A stretch of DNA of 64,000 bases from Megachile rotundata (taxonomy: Eukaryota > Arthropoda > Insecta > Hymenoptera > Megachilidae). This document shows, piece after piece, positions 1-14,792 of the stretch; within the stretch, counting starts at the first letter, position 1; every line of letters begins with the position of its first letter. Below the pieces are notes generated by a model. That model saw only the letters and a list, made by a program, of their open reading frames with translations, ran no database searches and was not told the origin of the DNA. The stretch spans positions 1 through 64,000 of the forward strand of contig NW_027473736.1 in assembly GCF_050947335.1 (NCBI RefSeq), read 5' to 3'. A program made the translations under genes and the position numbers.

Positions 1-930
1 TTACTCTTATTATTATCAATCTAACTCGTATTATTAGCCATATTATGCTTACATGATCGATAGAACGACAAATACTATACTTATTACGCTTATTATTATC
101 AATCTAATTCATATTATTAGCCATATTATGCTTATATGATCGATAGAATGAGAATTACTATACTCACTACTCTTAGTATTATCACTCTAACTCATATTAT
201 TAGCCATATTATGCTTATATTATCGATAGAACGACAATTACTATACTTATTACTGTTATTATTATCAATCTAACTCATATTATTGGCCATATTATGCTTA
301 TATGATCGATAGAATGAGAATTACTATACTCACTACTCTTAGTATTATCAATCTAACTCATATTATTAGCCATATTATGCTTATATTATCGATAGAACGA
401 CAATTACTATACTTATTACTGTTATTATTATCAATCTAACTCATATTATTAGCCATATTATGCTTAAATGATCGATAGAACGACAATTACTATACTTATT
501 ACTTTTATTATTATCAATCTAACTCGTATTATTAGCCATATTATGCTTACATGATCGATAGAACGACAAATACTATACTCACTACTCTTAGTATTATCAA
601 TCTAACTCATATTATTAGCCATATTATGCTTATATTATCGATAGAACGACAATTACTATACTTATTACTGTTATTATTATCAATCTAACTCATATTATTA
701 GCCATATTATGCTTATATGATCGATAGAATGAGAATTACTATACTCACTACTCTTAGTATTATCACTCTAACTCATATTATTAGCCATATTATGCTTATA
801 TGATCGAGAGAACGACAATTACTATACATATTACTCTTATTATTATCAATCTAACTCATATTATTAGCCATATTATGCTTATATGATCGATAGAACGACA
901 ATTACTATACGTATTACTCTTATTATTATG
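1..930. repeat. Leading satellite segment, partial relative of 3.2-4.3 kb
   Basis: About 11 units at the left edge. Bases 1 to about 700 follow the variant order of 3238 to about 3940 at an offset of 3,237 bp (39 units). An example is the shared TTACATGATCG unit followed by the CTCACTACTC type at 545 and 3782. From about 700 to 935 the better match is 41 units downstream (4103-4338), including the CGAGAGAAC variant at 805 and 4208. The segment is therefore itself a mosaic, and its true start lies outside the window. Confidence 0.7.
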
Positions 931-3570
931 AATCTAACTCATATTATTAGCCATATTATGCTTATATGATCGATAGAACGAGAATTTCTATACTCACTAC
1001 TCTTAATATTATCAATCTAACTCATATTACTAGCCATATTATGGTTATATTATCGATAGAACGACAATTACTATACTTATTACTGTTATTATTATCAATC
1101 TAACTCATATTATTAGCCATATTATGCTTAAATGATCGATAGAACTACAATTACTATACTCATTACTCTTATTATCATCAATCTAACACGTATTATTAGC
1201 CATATTATGCTTATATGATCGATGGAACGACAATTACTATACTCACTACTCTTAGTATTATCAATCTAACTCATATTATTAGCCATATTATGCTTATATT
1301 ATCGATAGAACGACAATTACTATACTTATTACTGTTATTATTATCAATCTAACACATATTATTAGCCATATTATGCTTATATGATCGATAGAATGAGAAT
1401 TACTATACTCACTACTCTTAGTATTATCACTCTAACTCATATTATTAGCCATATTATGCTTATATGATCGAGAGAACGACAATTACTATACATATTACTC
1501 TTATTATTATCAATCTAACTCATATTATTAGCCATATTATACTTATATGATCGATAGAATGAGAATTACTATACTCACTACTCTTAGTATTATCACTCTA
1601 ACTCATATTATTAGCCTTATTATGCTTATATGATCGATAGAACGACAATTACTGTAGTTATTACTCTTATTATTATCAATCTAACTCATATTATTAGCCA
1701 TATTATGCTTATATTATCGATAGAACGACAATTACTATACTTATTACTGTTATTATTATCAATCTAACTCATATTATTAGCCATATTATGCTTATATGAT
1801 CGATAGAATGAGAATTACTATACTTATTACTGTTATTATTATCAATCTAACTCATATTATTAGCCATATTATGCTTAAATGATCGATAGAACTACAATTA
1901 CTATACTCATTACTCTTATTATTATCAATCTAACTCATATTATTAGCCATATTATGCTTATATGATCGATAGAACGAGAATTACTATACTCAGTACTCTT
2001 AGTATTATCAATCTAACTCATATTATTAGCCATATTATGCTTAGATGATCGATAGAACGACAATTACTATACTCACTACTCTTAGTATTATCAATCTAAC
2101 TCATATTATTAGCCATATTATGCTTATATTATCGATAGAACGACAATTACTATACTTATTACTGTTATTATTATCAATCTAACTCATATTATTAGCCATA
2201 TTATGCTTATATGATCGATAGAATGAGAATTACTATACTCACTACTCTTAGTATTATCACTCTAACTCATATTATTAGCCTTATTATGCTTATATGATCG
2301 ATAGAACGACAATTACTGTAGTTATTACTCTTATTATTATCAATCTAACTCATATTATTAGCCATATTATGCTTATATGATCGATAGAACGAGAATTACT
2401 ATACTCACTACTCTTAGTATTATCAATCTAACTCATATTATTAGCCATATTATGCTTATATGATCGATAGAACGACAATTACTATACTTATTACTCTTAT
2501 TATTATCAATCTAACTCATATTATTAGCCATATTATGCTTATATGATCCATAGAACGAGAATTACTATACTCACTACTCTTAGGATTATCAATCTAACTC
2601 ATATTATTAGCCATATTATGTTTATATTATCGATAGAACGACAATTACTATACTTATTACTGTTATTATTATCAATCTGACTCATATTATTACCCATATT
2701 ATGCTTAAATGATCGATAGAACGACAATTACTATACTTATTACTCTTATTATTATCAATCTAACTCATATTATTAGCCATATTATGCTTATATGATCGAT
2801 AGAACGACAAATACTATACTTACTACTCTTATTATTATCAATCTAACTCATATTATTAACCATATTATGCAGATATGATCGATAGAACTACAATTACTCT
2901 ACTCATTACTCTTATTATTATCAATCTAACTCATATTATTAGCCATATTATGCTTATATGATCGATAGAACGACAAATACTATACTTACTACTCTTATTA
3001 TTATCAATCTAACTCATATTATTAGCCATATTATGCTTATATGATCGATAGAACGAGAATTGCTATACTCACTACTCTTAGTATTATCAATCTAACTCAT
3101 ATTATTAGCCATATTATGATTATATTATCGATAGAACGACAATTACTATACTTATTACTGTCATTATTATCAATCTAACTCATATTATTAGCCATATTAT
3201 GCTTAAATGATTGATAGATCTACAATTGCTATACTCATTACTCTTATTATTATCAATCTAACTCGTATTATTAGCCATATCATGCTTACATGATCGATAG
3301 AACGACAAATACTATACTTATTACTCTTATTATTATCAATCTAACTCATATTATTAGCCATATTATGCTTATATGATCGATAGAACGACAATTACTATAC
3401 TCACTACTCTTAGTATTATCAATCTAACTCATATTATTAGCCATATTATGCTTATATTATCGATAGAACGACAATTACTATACTTATTACTGTTATTATT
3501 ATCAATCTAACTCATATTATTAGCCATATTATACTTATATGATCGATAGAATGAGAATTACTGTACTCAC
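931..3570. repeat. Block A0: copy offset 60 units from 5911-8550
   Basis: This block is nearly identical to 5911-8550 at an offset of 4,980 bp, exactly 60 units. Diagnostic shared variants include GAATTTCTATAC at 981 and 5961, CTTAATATTATC near 1003 and 5983, the CATCAATCTAACACG unit near 1180 and 6160, and GGATTATC near 2583 and 7563. The two segments stop matching after about 3570 and 8550. From there the downstream copy carries four extra units before the match resumes at an offset of 64 units. The block is an older or re-edited relative of the 64-unit HOR. Confidence 0.85.
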
Positions 3571-4137
3571 TACTCTTAGTATTATCAATCTAACTCATAT
3601 TATTAGCCATATTATGCTTATATTATCGATAGAACGACAATTACTATACTTATTACTGTTATTATTATCAATCTAACTCATATTATTAGCCATATTATGC
3701 TTAAATGATCGATAGAACGACAATTACTATACTTATTACTTTTATTATTATCAATCTAACTCGTATTATTAGCCATATTATGCTTACATGATCGATAGAA
3801 CGACAAATACTATACTCACTACTCTTAGTATTATCAATCTAACTCATATTATTAGCCATATTATGCTTATATTATCGATAGAACGACAATTACTATACTT
3901 ATTACTGTTATTATTATCAATCTAACTCATATTATTAGCCATATTATGCTTAAATGATCGATAGAACGACAATTACTATACTTATTACTCTTATTATTAT
4001 CAATCTAACTCGTATTATTAGCCATATTATGCTTATATTATCGATAGAACGACAATTACTATACTTATTACTGTTATTATTATCAATCTAACTCATATTA
4101 TTAGCCATATTATGCTTATATGATCGATAGAATGAGA
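3571..4137. repeat. Satellite junction segment before the 64-unit HOR
   Basis: About 7 units lie between the end of the 60-unit match and the start of the 64-unit match. The equivalent stretch downstream (8551-9449) is four units (332 bp) longer. This segment resembles 334-900 at offsets of 39-41 units. It is ordinary 83-bp satellite with no other content. Confidence 0.7.
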
Positions 4138-7100
4138 ATTACTATACTCACTACTCTTAGTATTATCACTCTAACTCATATTATTAGCCATATTTTGCTT
4201 ATATGATCGAGAGAACGACAATTACTATACATATTACTCTTATTATTATCAATCTAACTCATATTATTAGCCATATTATGCTTATATGATCGATAGAACG
4301 ACAATTACTATACTTATTACTCTTATTATTATGAATCTAACTCATATTATTAACCATATTATGCCGATATGATCGATAGAACTACAATTACTATACTCAT
4401 TACTCTTATTATTATCAATCTAACTCATATTATTAGCCATATTATGCTTATATGATCGATAGAATGAGAATTACTATACTCACTACTCTTAGTATTATCA
4501 CTCTAACTCATATTATTAGCCTTATTATGCTTATATGATCGATAGAACGACAATTACTGTAGTTATTACTCTTATTATTATCAATCTAACTCATATTATT
4601 AGCCATATTATGCTTATATGATCGATAGAACGAGAATTACTATACTCACTACTCTTAGTATTATCAATCTAACTCATATTATTAGCCATATTATGCTTAT
4701 ATGATCGATAGAACGACAATTACTCTACTTATTACTCTTATTATCATCAATCTAACTCGTATTATTAGCCATATTATGCTTACATGATCGATAGAACGAC
4801 AAATACTATACTTATTACTCTTATTATTACCAATCTAACTCATATTATTAGCCATATTATGCTTATATGATCGATAGAACGACAATTACTATACTCACTA
4901 CTCTTAGTATTATCAATCTAACTCATATTATTAGCCATATTATGCTTATATTATCGATAGAACGACAATTACTATACTTATTACTGTTATTATTATCAAT
5001 CTAACTCATATTATTAGCCACATTATGCTTGTGTGATCGATAGAACGAGAACTACTACACTCACTACTCTTAGTATTATCAATCTAACTCATATTATTAG
5101 CCATATTATGCTTATATTATCGATAGAACGACAATTACTATACTTATTACTGTTATTATTATCAATCTGACTCATATTATTACCCATATTATGCTTAAAT
5201 GATCGATAGAACGACAATTACTATACTTATTACTCTTATTATTATCAATCTAACTCATATTATTAGCCATATTATGCTTATATGATCGATAGAACGAGAA
5301 TTACTATACTCACTACTCTTAGTATTATCAATCTAACTCATATTATTAGCCATATTATGATTATATTATCGATAGAACGACAATTACTATACTTATTACT
5401 GTTATTATTATCAATCTAACTCATATTATTAGCCATATTATGCTTAAATGATCGATAGATCTACAATTACTATACTCATTACTCTTATTATCATCAATCT
5501 AACACGTATTATTAGCCATATTATGCTTACATGATCGATAGAACGACAAATACTATACTTATTACTCTTATTATTATCAATCTAACTCACAATATTGGCC
5601 ATATTATGCTTAAATGATCGATAGAACGACAATTACTATACTTATTACTGTTATTATTATCAATCTAACTCATATTATTAGCCATATTATGCTTAAATGA
5701 TCGATAGAACTACAATTACTATACTCATTACTCTTATTATCATCAATCTAACACGTATTATTAGCCATATTATGCTTACATGATCGATAGAACGACAAAT
5801 ACTATACTTATTACTCTTATTATTATCAATCTAACTCATATTATTAGCCATATTATGCTTATATGACCGATAGAACGACAATTACTATACTCACTACTCT
5901 TAGTATTATCAATCTAACTCATATTATTAGCCATATTATGCTTATATGATCGATAGAACGAGAATTTCTATACTCACTACTCTTAATATTATCAATCTAA
6001 CTCATATTACTAGCCATATTATGGTTATATTATCGATAGAACGACAATTACTATACTTATTACTGTTATTATTATCAATCTAACTCATATTATTAGCCAT
6101 ATTATGCTTAAATGATCGATAGAACTACAATTACTATACTCATTACTCTTATTATCATCAATCTAACACGTATTATTAGCCATATTATGCTTATATGATC
6201 GATGGAACGACAATTACTATACTCACTACTCTTAGTATTATCAATCTAACTCATATTATTAGCCATATTATGCTTATATTATCGATAGAACGACAATTAC
6301 TATACTTATTACTGTTATTATTATCAATCTAACTCATATTATTAGCCATATTATGCTTATATGATCGATAGAATGAGAATTACTATACTCACTACTCTTA
6401 GTATTATCACTCTAACTCATATTATTAGCCATATTATGCTTATATGATCGAGAGAACGACAATTACTATACATATTACTCTTATTATTATCAATCTAACT
6501 CATATTATTAGCCATATTATACTTATATGATCGATAGAATGAGAATTACTATACTCACTACTCTTAGTATTATCACTCTAACTCATATTATTAGCCTTAT
6601 TATGCTTATATGATCGATAGAACGACAATTACTGTAGTTATTACTCTTATTATTATCAATCTAACTCATATTATTAGCCATATTATGCTTATATTATCGA
6701 TAGAACGACAATTACTATACTTATTACTGTTATTATTATCAATCTAACTCATATTATTAGCCATATTATGCTTATATGATCGATAGAATGAGAATTACTA
6801 TACTTATTACTGTTATTATTATCAATCTAACTCATATTATTAGCCATATTATGCTTAAATGATCGATAGAACTACAATTACTATACTCATTACTCTTATT
6901 ATTATCAATCTAACTCATATTATTAGCCATATTATGCTTATATGATCGATAGAACGAGAATTACTATACTCAGTACTCTTAGTATTATCAATCTAACTCA
7001 TATTATTAGCCATATTATGCTTATATGATCGATAGAACGACAATTACTATACTCACTACTCTTAGTATTATCAATCTAACTCATATTATTAGCCATATTA

Positions 7101-9449
7101 TGCTTATATTATCGATAGAACGACAATTACTATACTTATTACTGTTATTATTATCAATCTAACTCATATTATTAGCCATATTATGCTTATATGATCGATA
7201 GAATGAGAATTACTATACTCACTACTCTTAGTATTATCACTCTAACTCATATTATTAGCCTTATTATGCTTATATGATCGATAGAACGACAATTACTGTA
7301 GTTATTACTCTTATTATTATCAATCTAACTCATATTATTAGCCATATTATGCTTATATGATCGATAGAACGAGAATTACTATACTCACTACTCTTAGTAT
7401 TATCAATCTAACTCATATTATTAGCCATATTATGCTTATATGATCGATAGAACGACAATTACTATACTTATTACTCTTATTATTATCAATCTAACTCATA
7501 TTATTAGCCATATTATGCTTATATGATCCATAGAACGAGAATTACTATACTCACTACTCTTAGGATTATCAATCTAACTCATATTATTAGCCATATTATG
7601 TTTATATTATCGATAGAACGACAATTACTATACTTATTACTGTTATTATTATCAATCTGACTCATATTATTACCCATATTATGCTTAAATGATCGATAGA
7701 ACGACAATTACTATACTTATTACTCTTATTATTATCAATCTAACTCATATTATTAGCCATATTATGCTTATATGATCGATAGAACGACAAATACTATACT
7801 TACTACTCTTATTATTATCAATCTAACTCATATTATTAACCATATTATGCAGATATGATCGATAGAACTACAATTACTCTACTCATTACTCTTATTATTA
7901 TCAATCTAACTCATATTATTAGCCATATTATGCTTATATTATCGATAGAACGACAAATACTATACTTACTACTCTTATTATTATCAATCTAACTCATATT
8001 ATTAGCCATATTATGCTTATATGACCGATAGAACGAGAATTACTATACTCACTACTCTTAGTATTATCAATCTAACTCATATTATTAGCCATATTATGAT
8101 TATATTATCGATAGAACGACAATTACTATACTTATTACTGTCATTATTATCAATCTAACTCATATTATTAGCCATATTATGCTTAAATGATCGATAGATC
8201 TACAATTGCTATACTCATTACTCTTATTATTATCAATCTAACTCGTATTATTAGCCATATCATGCTTACATGATCGATAGAACGACAAATACTATACTTA
8301 TTACTCTTATTATTATCAATCTAACTCATATTATTAGCCATATTATGCTTATATGATCGATAGAACGACAATTACTATACTCACTACTCTTAGTATTATC
8401 AATCTAACTCATATTATTAGCCATATTATGCTTATATTATCGATAGAACGACAATTACTATACTTATTACTGTTATTATTATCAATCTAACTCATATTAT
8501 TAGCCATATTATACTTATATGATCGATAGAATGAGAATTACTGTACTCACTACTCTTAGTATTATCACTCTAACTCATATTATTAGCCTTATTATGCTTA
8601 TATGATCGATAGAACGACAATTACTGTAGTTATTACTCTTATTATTATCAATCTAACTCATATTATTAGCCATATTTTGCTTATATGATCGATAGAACGA
8701 GAATTTCAATACTCACTACTCTTAGTATTATCAATCTGACTCATATTATTACCCATATTATGCTTAAATGATCGATAGATCTACAATTGCTATACTCAGT
8801 ACTCTTATTATTATCAATCTAACTCGTATTATTAGCCATATTATGCTTACATGATCGATAGAACGACAAATACTATACTTATTACTCTTATTATTAGCAA
8901 TCTAACTCATATTATTAGCCATATTATGCTTATATGATCGATAGAACGACAATTACTATACTCACTACTCTTAGTATTATCAATCTAACTCATATTACTA
9001 GCCATATTATGGTTATATTATCGATAGAACGACAATTACTATACTTATTACTGTTATTATTATCAATCAAACTCATATTATTAGCCATATTATGCTTAAA
9101 TGATCGATAGAACTACAATTACTATACTCATTACTCTTATTATTATCAATCTAACTCATATTATTAGCCATATTATGCTTATATGATCGATAGAACGAGA
9201 ATTACTATACTCACTACTCTTAGTATTATCAATCTAACTCATATTATTAGCCATATTATGCTTATATGATCGATAGAACGACAATTACTATACTCACTAC
9301 TCTTAGTATTATCAATCTAACTCATATTATTAGCCATATTATGCTTATATTATCGATAGAACGACAATTACTATACTTATTACTGTTATTATTATCAATC
9401 TAACTCATATTATTAGCCATATTATGCTTATATGATCGATGGAACGACA
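4138..9449. repeat. 64-unit higher-order repeat (HOR-A), copy 1
   Basis: Bases 4138 to about 9480 repeat at 9450 to about 14792 with a constant offset of 5,312 bp, exactly 64 units of 83 bp. Markers that keep this spacing include the rare CACATTATGCTTGTGTGATC unit (about 5030 and 10342), the CATATTTTGC unit (8671 and 13983), GAATTTCTATAC (5961 and 11273) and CGATGGAAC (9440 and 14752). Only scattered single-base differences were seen between the copies, for example GACCGAT at about 5865 against GATCGAT at 11177, and TACTCTAC at about 4731 against TACTATAC at 10043. The copies abut exactly, as expected for one unequal exchange between in-register arrays. Confidence 0.93.
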
Positions 9450-12400
9450 ATTACTATACTCACTACTCTTAGTATTATCACTCTAACTCATATTATTAGC
9501 CATATTATGCTTATATGATCGAGAGAACGACAATTACTATACATATTACTCTTATTATTATCAATCTAACTCATATTATTAGCCATATTATGCTTATATG
9601 ATCGATAGAACGACAATTACTATACTTATTACTCTTATTATTATGAATCTAACTCATATTATTAACCATATTATGCCGATATGATCGATAGAACTACAAT
9701 TACTATACTCATTACTCTTATTATTATCAATCTAACTCATATTATTAGCCATATTATGCTTATATGATCGATAGAATGAGAATTACTATACTCACTACTC
9801 TTAGTATTATCACTCTAACTCATATTATTAGCCTTATTATGCTTATATGATCGATAGAACGACAATTACTGTAGTTATTACTCTTATTATTATCAATCTA
9901 ACTCATATTATTAGCCATATTATGCTTATATGATCGATAGAACGAGAATTACTATACTCACTACTCTTAGTATTATCAATCTAACTCATATTATTAGCCA
10001 TATTATGCTTATATGATCGATAGAACGACAATTACTATACTTATTACTCTTATTATCATCAATCTAACTCGTATTATTAGCCATATTATGCTTACATGAT
10101 CGATAGAACGACAAATACTATACTTATTACTCTTATTATTACCAATCTAACTCATATTATTAGCCATATTATGCTTATATGATCGATAGAACGACAATTA
10201 CTATACTCACTACTCTTAGTATTATCAATCTAACTCATATTATTAGCCATATTATGCTTATATTATCGATAGAACGACAATTACTATACTTATTACTGTT
10301 ATTATTATCAATCTAACTCATATTATTAGCCACATTATGCTTGTGTGATCGATAGAACGAGAACTACTACACTCACTACTCTTAGTATTATCAATCTAAC
10401 TCATATTATTAGCCATATTATGCTTATATTATCGATAGAACGACAATTACTATACTTATTACTGTTATTATTATCAATCTGACTCATATTATTACCCATA
10501 TTATGCTTAAATGATCGATAGAACGACAATTACTATACTTATTACTCTTATTATTATCAATCTAACTCATATTATTAGCCATATTATGCTTATATGATCG
10601 ATAGAACGAGAATTACTATACTCACTACTCTTAGTATTATCAATCTAACTCATATTATTAGCCATATTATGATTATATTATCGATAGAACGACAATTACT
10701 ATACTTATTACTGTTATTATTATCAATCTAACTCATATTATTAGCCATATTATGCTTAAATGATCGATAGATCTACAATTACTATACTCATTACTCTTAT
10801 TATCATCAATCTAACACGTATTATTAGCCATATTATGCTTACATGATCGATAGAACGACAAATACTATACTTATTACTCTTATTATTATCAATCTAACTC
10901 ACAATATTGGCCATATTATGCTTAAATGATCGATAGAACGACAATTACTATACTTATTACTGTTATTATTATCAATCTAACTCATATTATTAGCCATATT
11001 ATGCTTAAATGATCGATAGAACTACAATTACTATACTCATTACTCTTATTATCATCAATCTAACACGTATTATTAGCCATATTATGCTTACATGATCGAT
11101 AGAACGACAAATACTATACTTATTACTCTTATTATTATCAATCTAACTCATATTATTAGCCATATTATGCTTATATGATCGATAGAACGACAATTACTAT
11201 ACTCACTACTCTTAGTATTATCAATCTAACTCATATTATTAGCCATATTATGCTTATATGATCGATAGAACGAGAATTTCTATACTCACTACTCTTAATA
11301 TTATCAATCTAACTCATATTACTAGCCATATTATGGTTATATTATCGATAGAACGACAATTACTATACTTATTACTGTTATTATTATCAATCTAACTCAT
11401 ATTATTAGCCATATTATGCTTAAATGATCGATAGAACTACAATTACTATACTCATTACTCTTATTATCATCAATCTAACACGTATTATTAGCCATATTAT
11501 GCTTATATGATCGATGGAACGACAATTACTATACTCACTACTCTTAGTATTATCAATCTAACTCATATTATTAGCCATATTATGCTTATATTATCGATAG
11601 AACGACAATTACTATACTTATTACTGTTATTATTATCAATCTAACTCATATTATTAGCCATATTATGCTTATATGATCGATAGAATGAGAATTACTATAC
11701 TCACTACTCTTAGTATTATCACTCTAACTCATATTATTAGCCATATTATGCTTATATGATCGAGAGAACGACAATTACTATACATATTACTCTTATTATT
11801 ATCAATCTAACTCATATTATTAGCCATATTATACTTATATGATCGATAGAATGAGAATTACTATACTCACTACTCTTAGTATTATCACTCTAACTCATAT
11901 TATTAGCCTTATTATGCTTATATGATCGATAGAACGACAATTACTGTAGTTATTACTCTTATTATTATCAATCTAACTCATATTATTAGCCATATTATGC
12001 TTATATTATCGATAGAACGACAATTACTATACTTATTACTGTTATTATTATCAATCTAACTCATATTATTAGCCATATTATGCTTATATGATCGATAGAA
12101 TGAGAATTACTATACTTATTACTGTTATTATTATCAATCTAACTCATATTATTAGCCATATTATGCTTAAATGATCGATAGAACTACAATTACTATACTC
12201 ATTACTCTTATTATTATCAATCTAACTCATATTATTAGCCATATTATGCTTATATGATCGATAGAACGAGAATTACTATACTCAGTACTCTTAGTATTAT
12301 CAATCTAACTCATATTATTAGCCATATTATGCTTATATGATCGATAGAACGACAATTACTATACTCACTACTCTTAGTATTATCAATCTAACTCATATTA

Positions 12401-14792
12401 TTAGCCATATTATGCTTATATTATCGATAGAACGACAATTACTATACTTATTACTGTTATTATTATCAATCTAACTCATATTATTAGCCATATTATGCTT
12501 ATATGATCGATAGAATGAGAATTACTATACTCACTACTCTTAGTATTATCACTCTAACTCATATTATTAGCCTTATTATGCTTATATGATCGATAGAACG
12601 ACAATTACTGTAGTTATTACTCTTATTATTATCAATCTAACTCATATTATTAGCCATATTATGCTTATATGATCGATAGAACGAGAATTACTATACTCAC
12701 TACTCTTAGTATTATCAATCTAACTCATATTATTAGCCATATTATGCTTATATGATCGATAGAACGACAATTACTATACTTATTACTCTTATTATTATCA
12801 ATCTAACTCATATTATTAGACATATTATGCTTATATGATCCATAGAACGAGAATTACTATACTCACTACTCTTAGGATTATCAATCTAACTCATATTATT
12901 AGCCATATTATGTTTATATTATCGATAGAACGACAATTACTATACTTATTACTGTTATTATTATCAATCTGACTCATATTATTACCCATATTATGCTTAA
13001 ATGATCGATAGAACGACAATTACTATACTTATTACTCTTATTATTATCAATCTAACTCATATTATTAGCCATATTATGCTTATATGATCGATAGAACGAC
13101 AAATACTATACTTACTACTCTTATTATTATCAATCTAACTCATATTATTAACCATATTATGCAGATATGATCGATAGAACTACAATTACTCTACTCATTA
13201 CTCTTATTATTATCAATCTAACTCATATTATTAGCCATATTATGCTTATATTATCGATAGAACGACAAATACTATACTTACTACTCTTATTATTATCAAT
13301 CTAACTCATATTATTAGCCATATTATGCTTATATGATCGATAGAACGAGAATTACTATACTCACTACTCTTAGTATTATCAATCTAACTCATATTATTAG
13401 CCATATTATGATTATATTATCGATAGAACGACAATTACTATACTTATTACTGTCATTATTATCAATCTAACTCATATTATTAGCCATATTATGCTTAAAT
13501 GATCGATAGATCTACAATTGCTATACTCATTACTCTTATTATTATCAATCTAACTCGTATTATTAGCCATATCATGCTTACATGATCGATAGAACGACAA
13601 ATACTATACTTATTACTCTTATTATTATCAATCTAACTCATATTATTAGCCATATTATGCTTATATGATCGATAGAACGACAATTACTATACTCACTACT
13701 CTTAGTATTATCAATCTAACTCATATTATTAGCCATATTATGCTTATATTATCGATAGAACGACAATTACTATACTTATTACTGTTATTATTATCAATCT
13801 AACTCATATTATTAGCCATATTATACTTATATGATCGATAGAATGAGAATTACTGTACTCACTACTCTTAGTATTATCACTCTAACTCATATTATTAGCC
13901 TTATTATGCTTATATGATCGATAGAACGACAATTACTGTAGTTATTACTCTTATTATTATCAATCTAACTCATATTATTAGCCATATTTTGCTTATATGA
14001 TCGATAGAACGAGAATTTCAATACTCACTACTCTTAGTATTATCAATCTGACTCATATTATTACCCATATTATGCTTAAATGATCGATAGATCTACAATT
14101 GCTATACTCAGTACTCTTATTATTATCAATCTAACTCGTATTATTAGCCATATTATGCTTACATGATCGATAGAACGACAAATACTATACTTATTACTCT
14201 TATTATTAGCAATCTAACTCATATTATTAGCCATATTATGCTTATATGATCGATAGAACGACAATTACTATACTCACTACTCTTAGTATTATCAATCTAA
14301 CTCATATTACTAGCCATATTATGGTTATATTATCGATAGAACGACAATTACTATACTTATTACTGTTATTATTATCAATCAAACTCATATTATTAGCCAT
14401 ATTATGCTTAAATGATCGATAGAACTACAATTACTATACTCATTACTCTTATTATTATCAATCTAACTCATATTATTAGCCATATTATGCTTATATGATC
14501 GATAGAACGAGAATTACTATACTCACTACTCTTAGTATTATCAATCTAACTCATATTATTAGCCATATTATGCTTATATGATCGATAGAACGACAATTAC
14601 TATACTCACTACTCTTAGTATTATCAATCTAACTCATATTATTAGCCATATTATGCTTATATTATCGATAGAACGACAATTACTATACTTATTACTGTTA
14701 TTATTATCAATCTAACTCATATTATTAGCCATATTATGCTTATATGATCGATGGAACGACAATTACTATACTCACTACTCTTAGTATTATCA
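9450..14792. repeat. 64-unit higher-order repeat (HOR-A), copy 2
   Basis: This is the tandem partner of 4138-9449 at an offset of 5,312 bp. The match runs about 31 bp beyond one full period and ends where 14793 has CAATC and the aligned site near 9481 has CACTC. Private differences include TTATTAGACAT near 12819, where copy 1 has TTATTAGCCAT near 7507. High identity over more than 5 kb, against much larger divergence between neighbouring units, implies recent duplication or homogenisation of the block as a whole. Confidence 0.93.
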
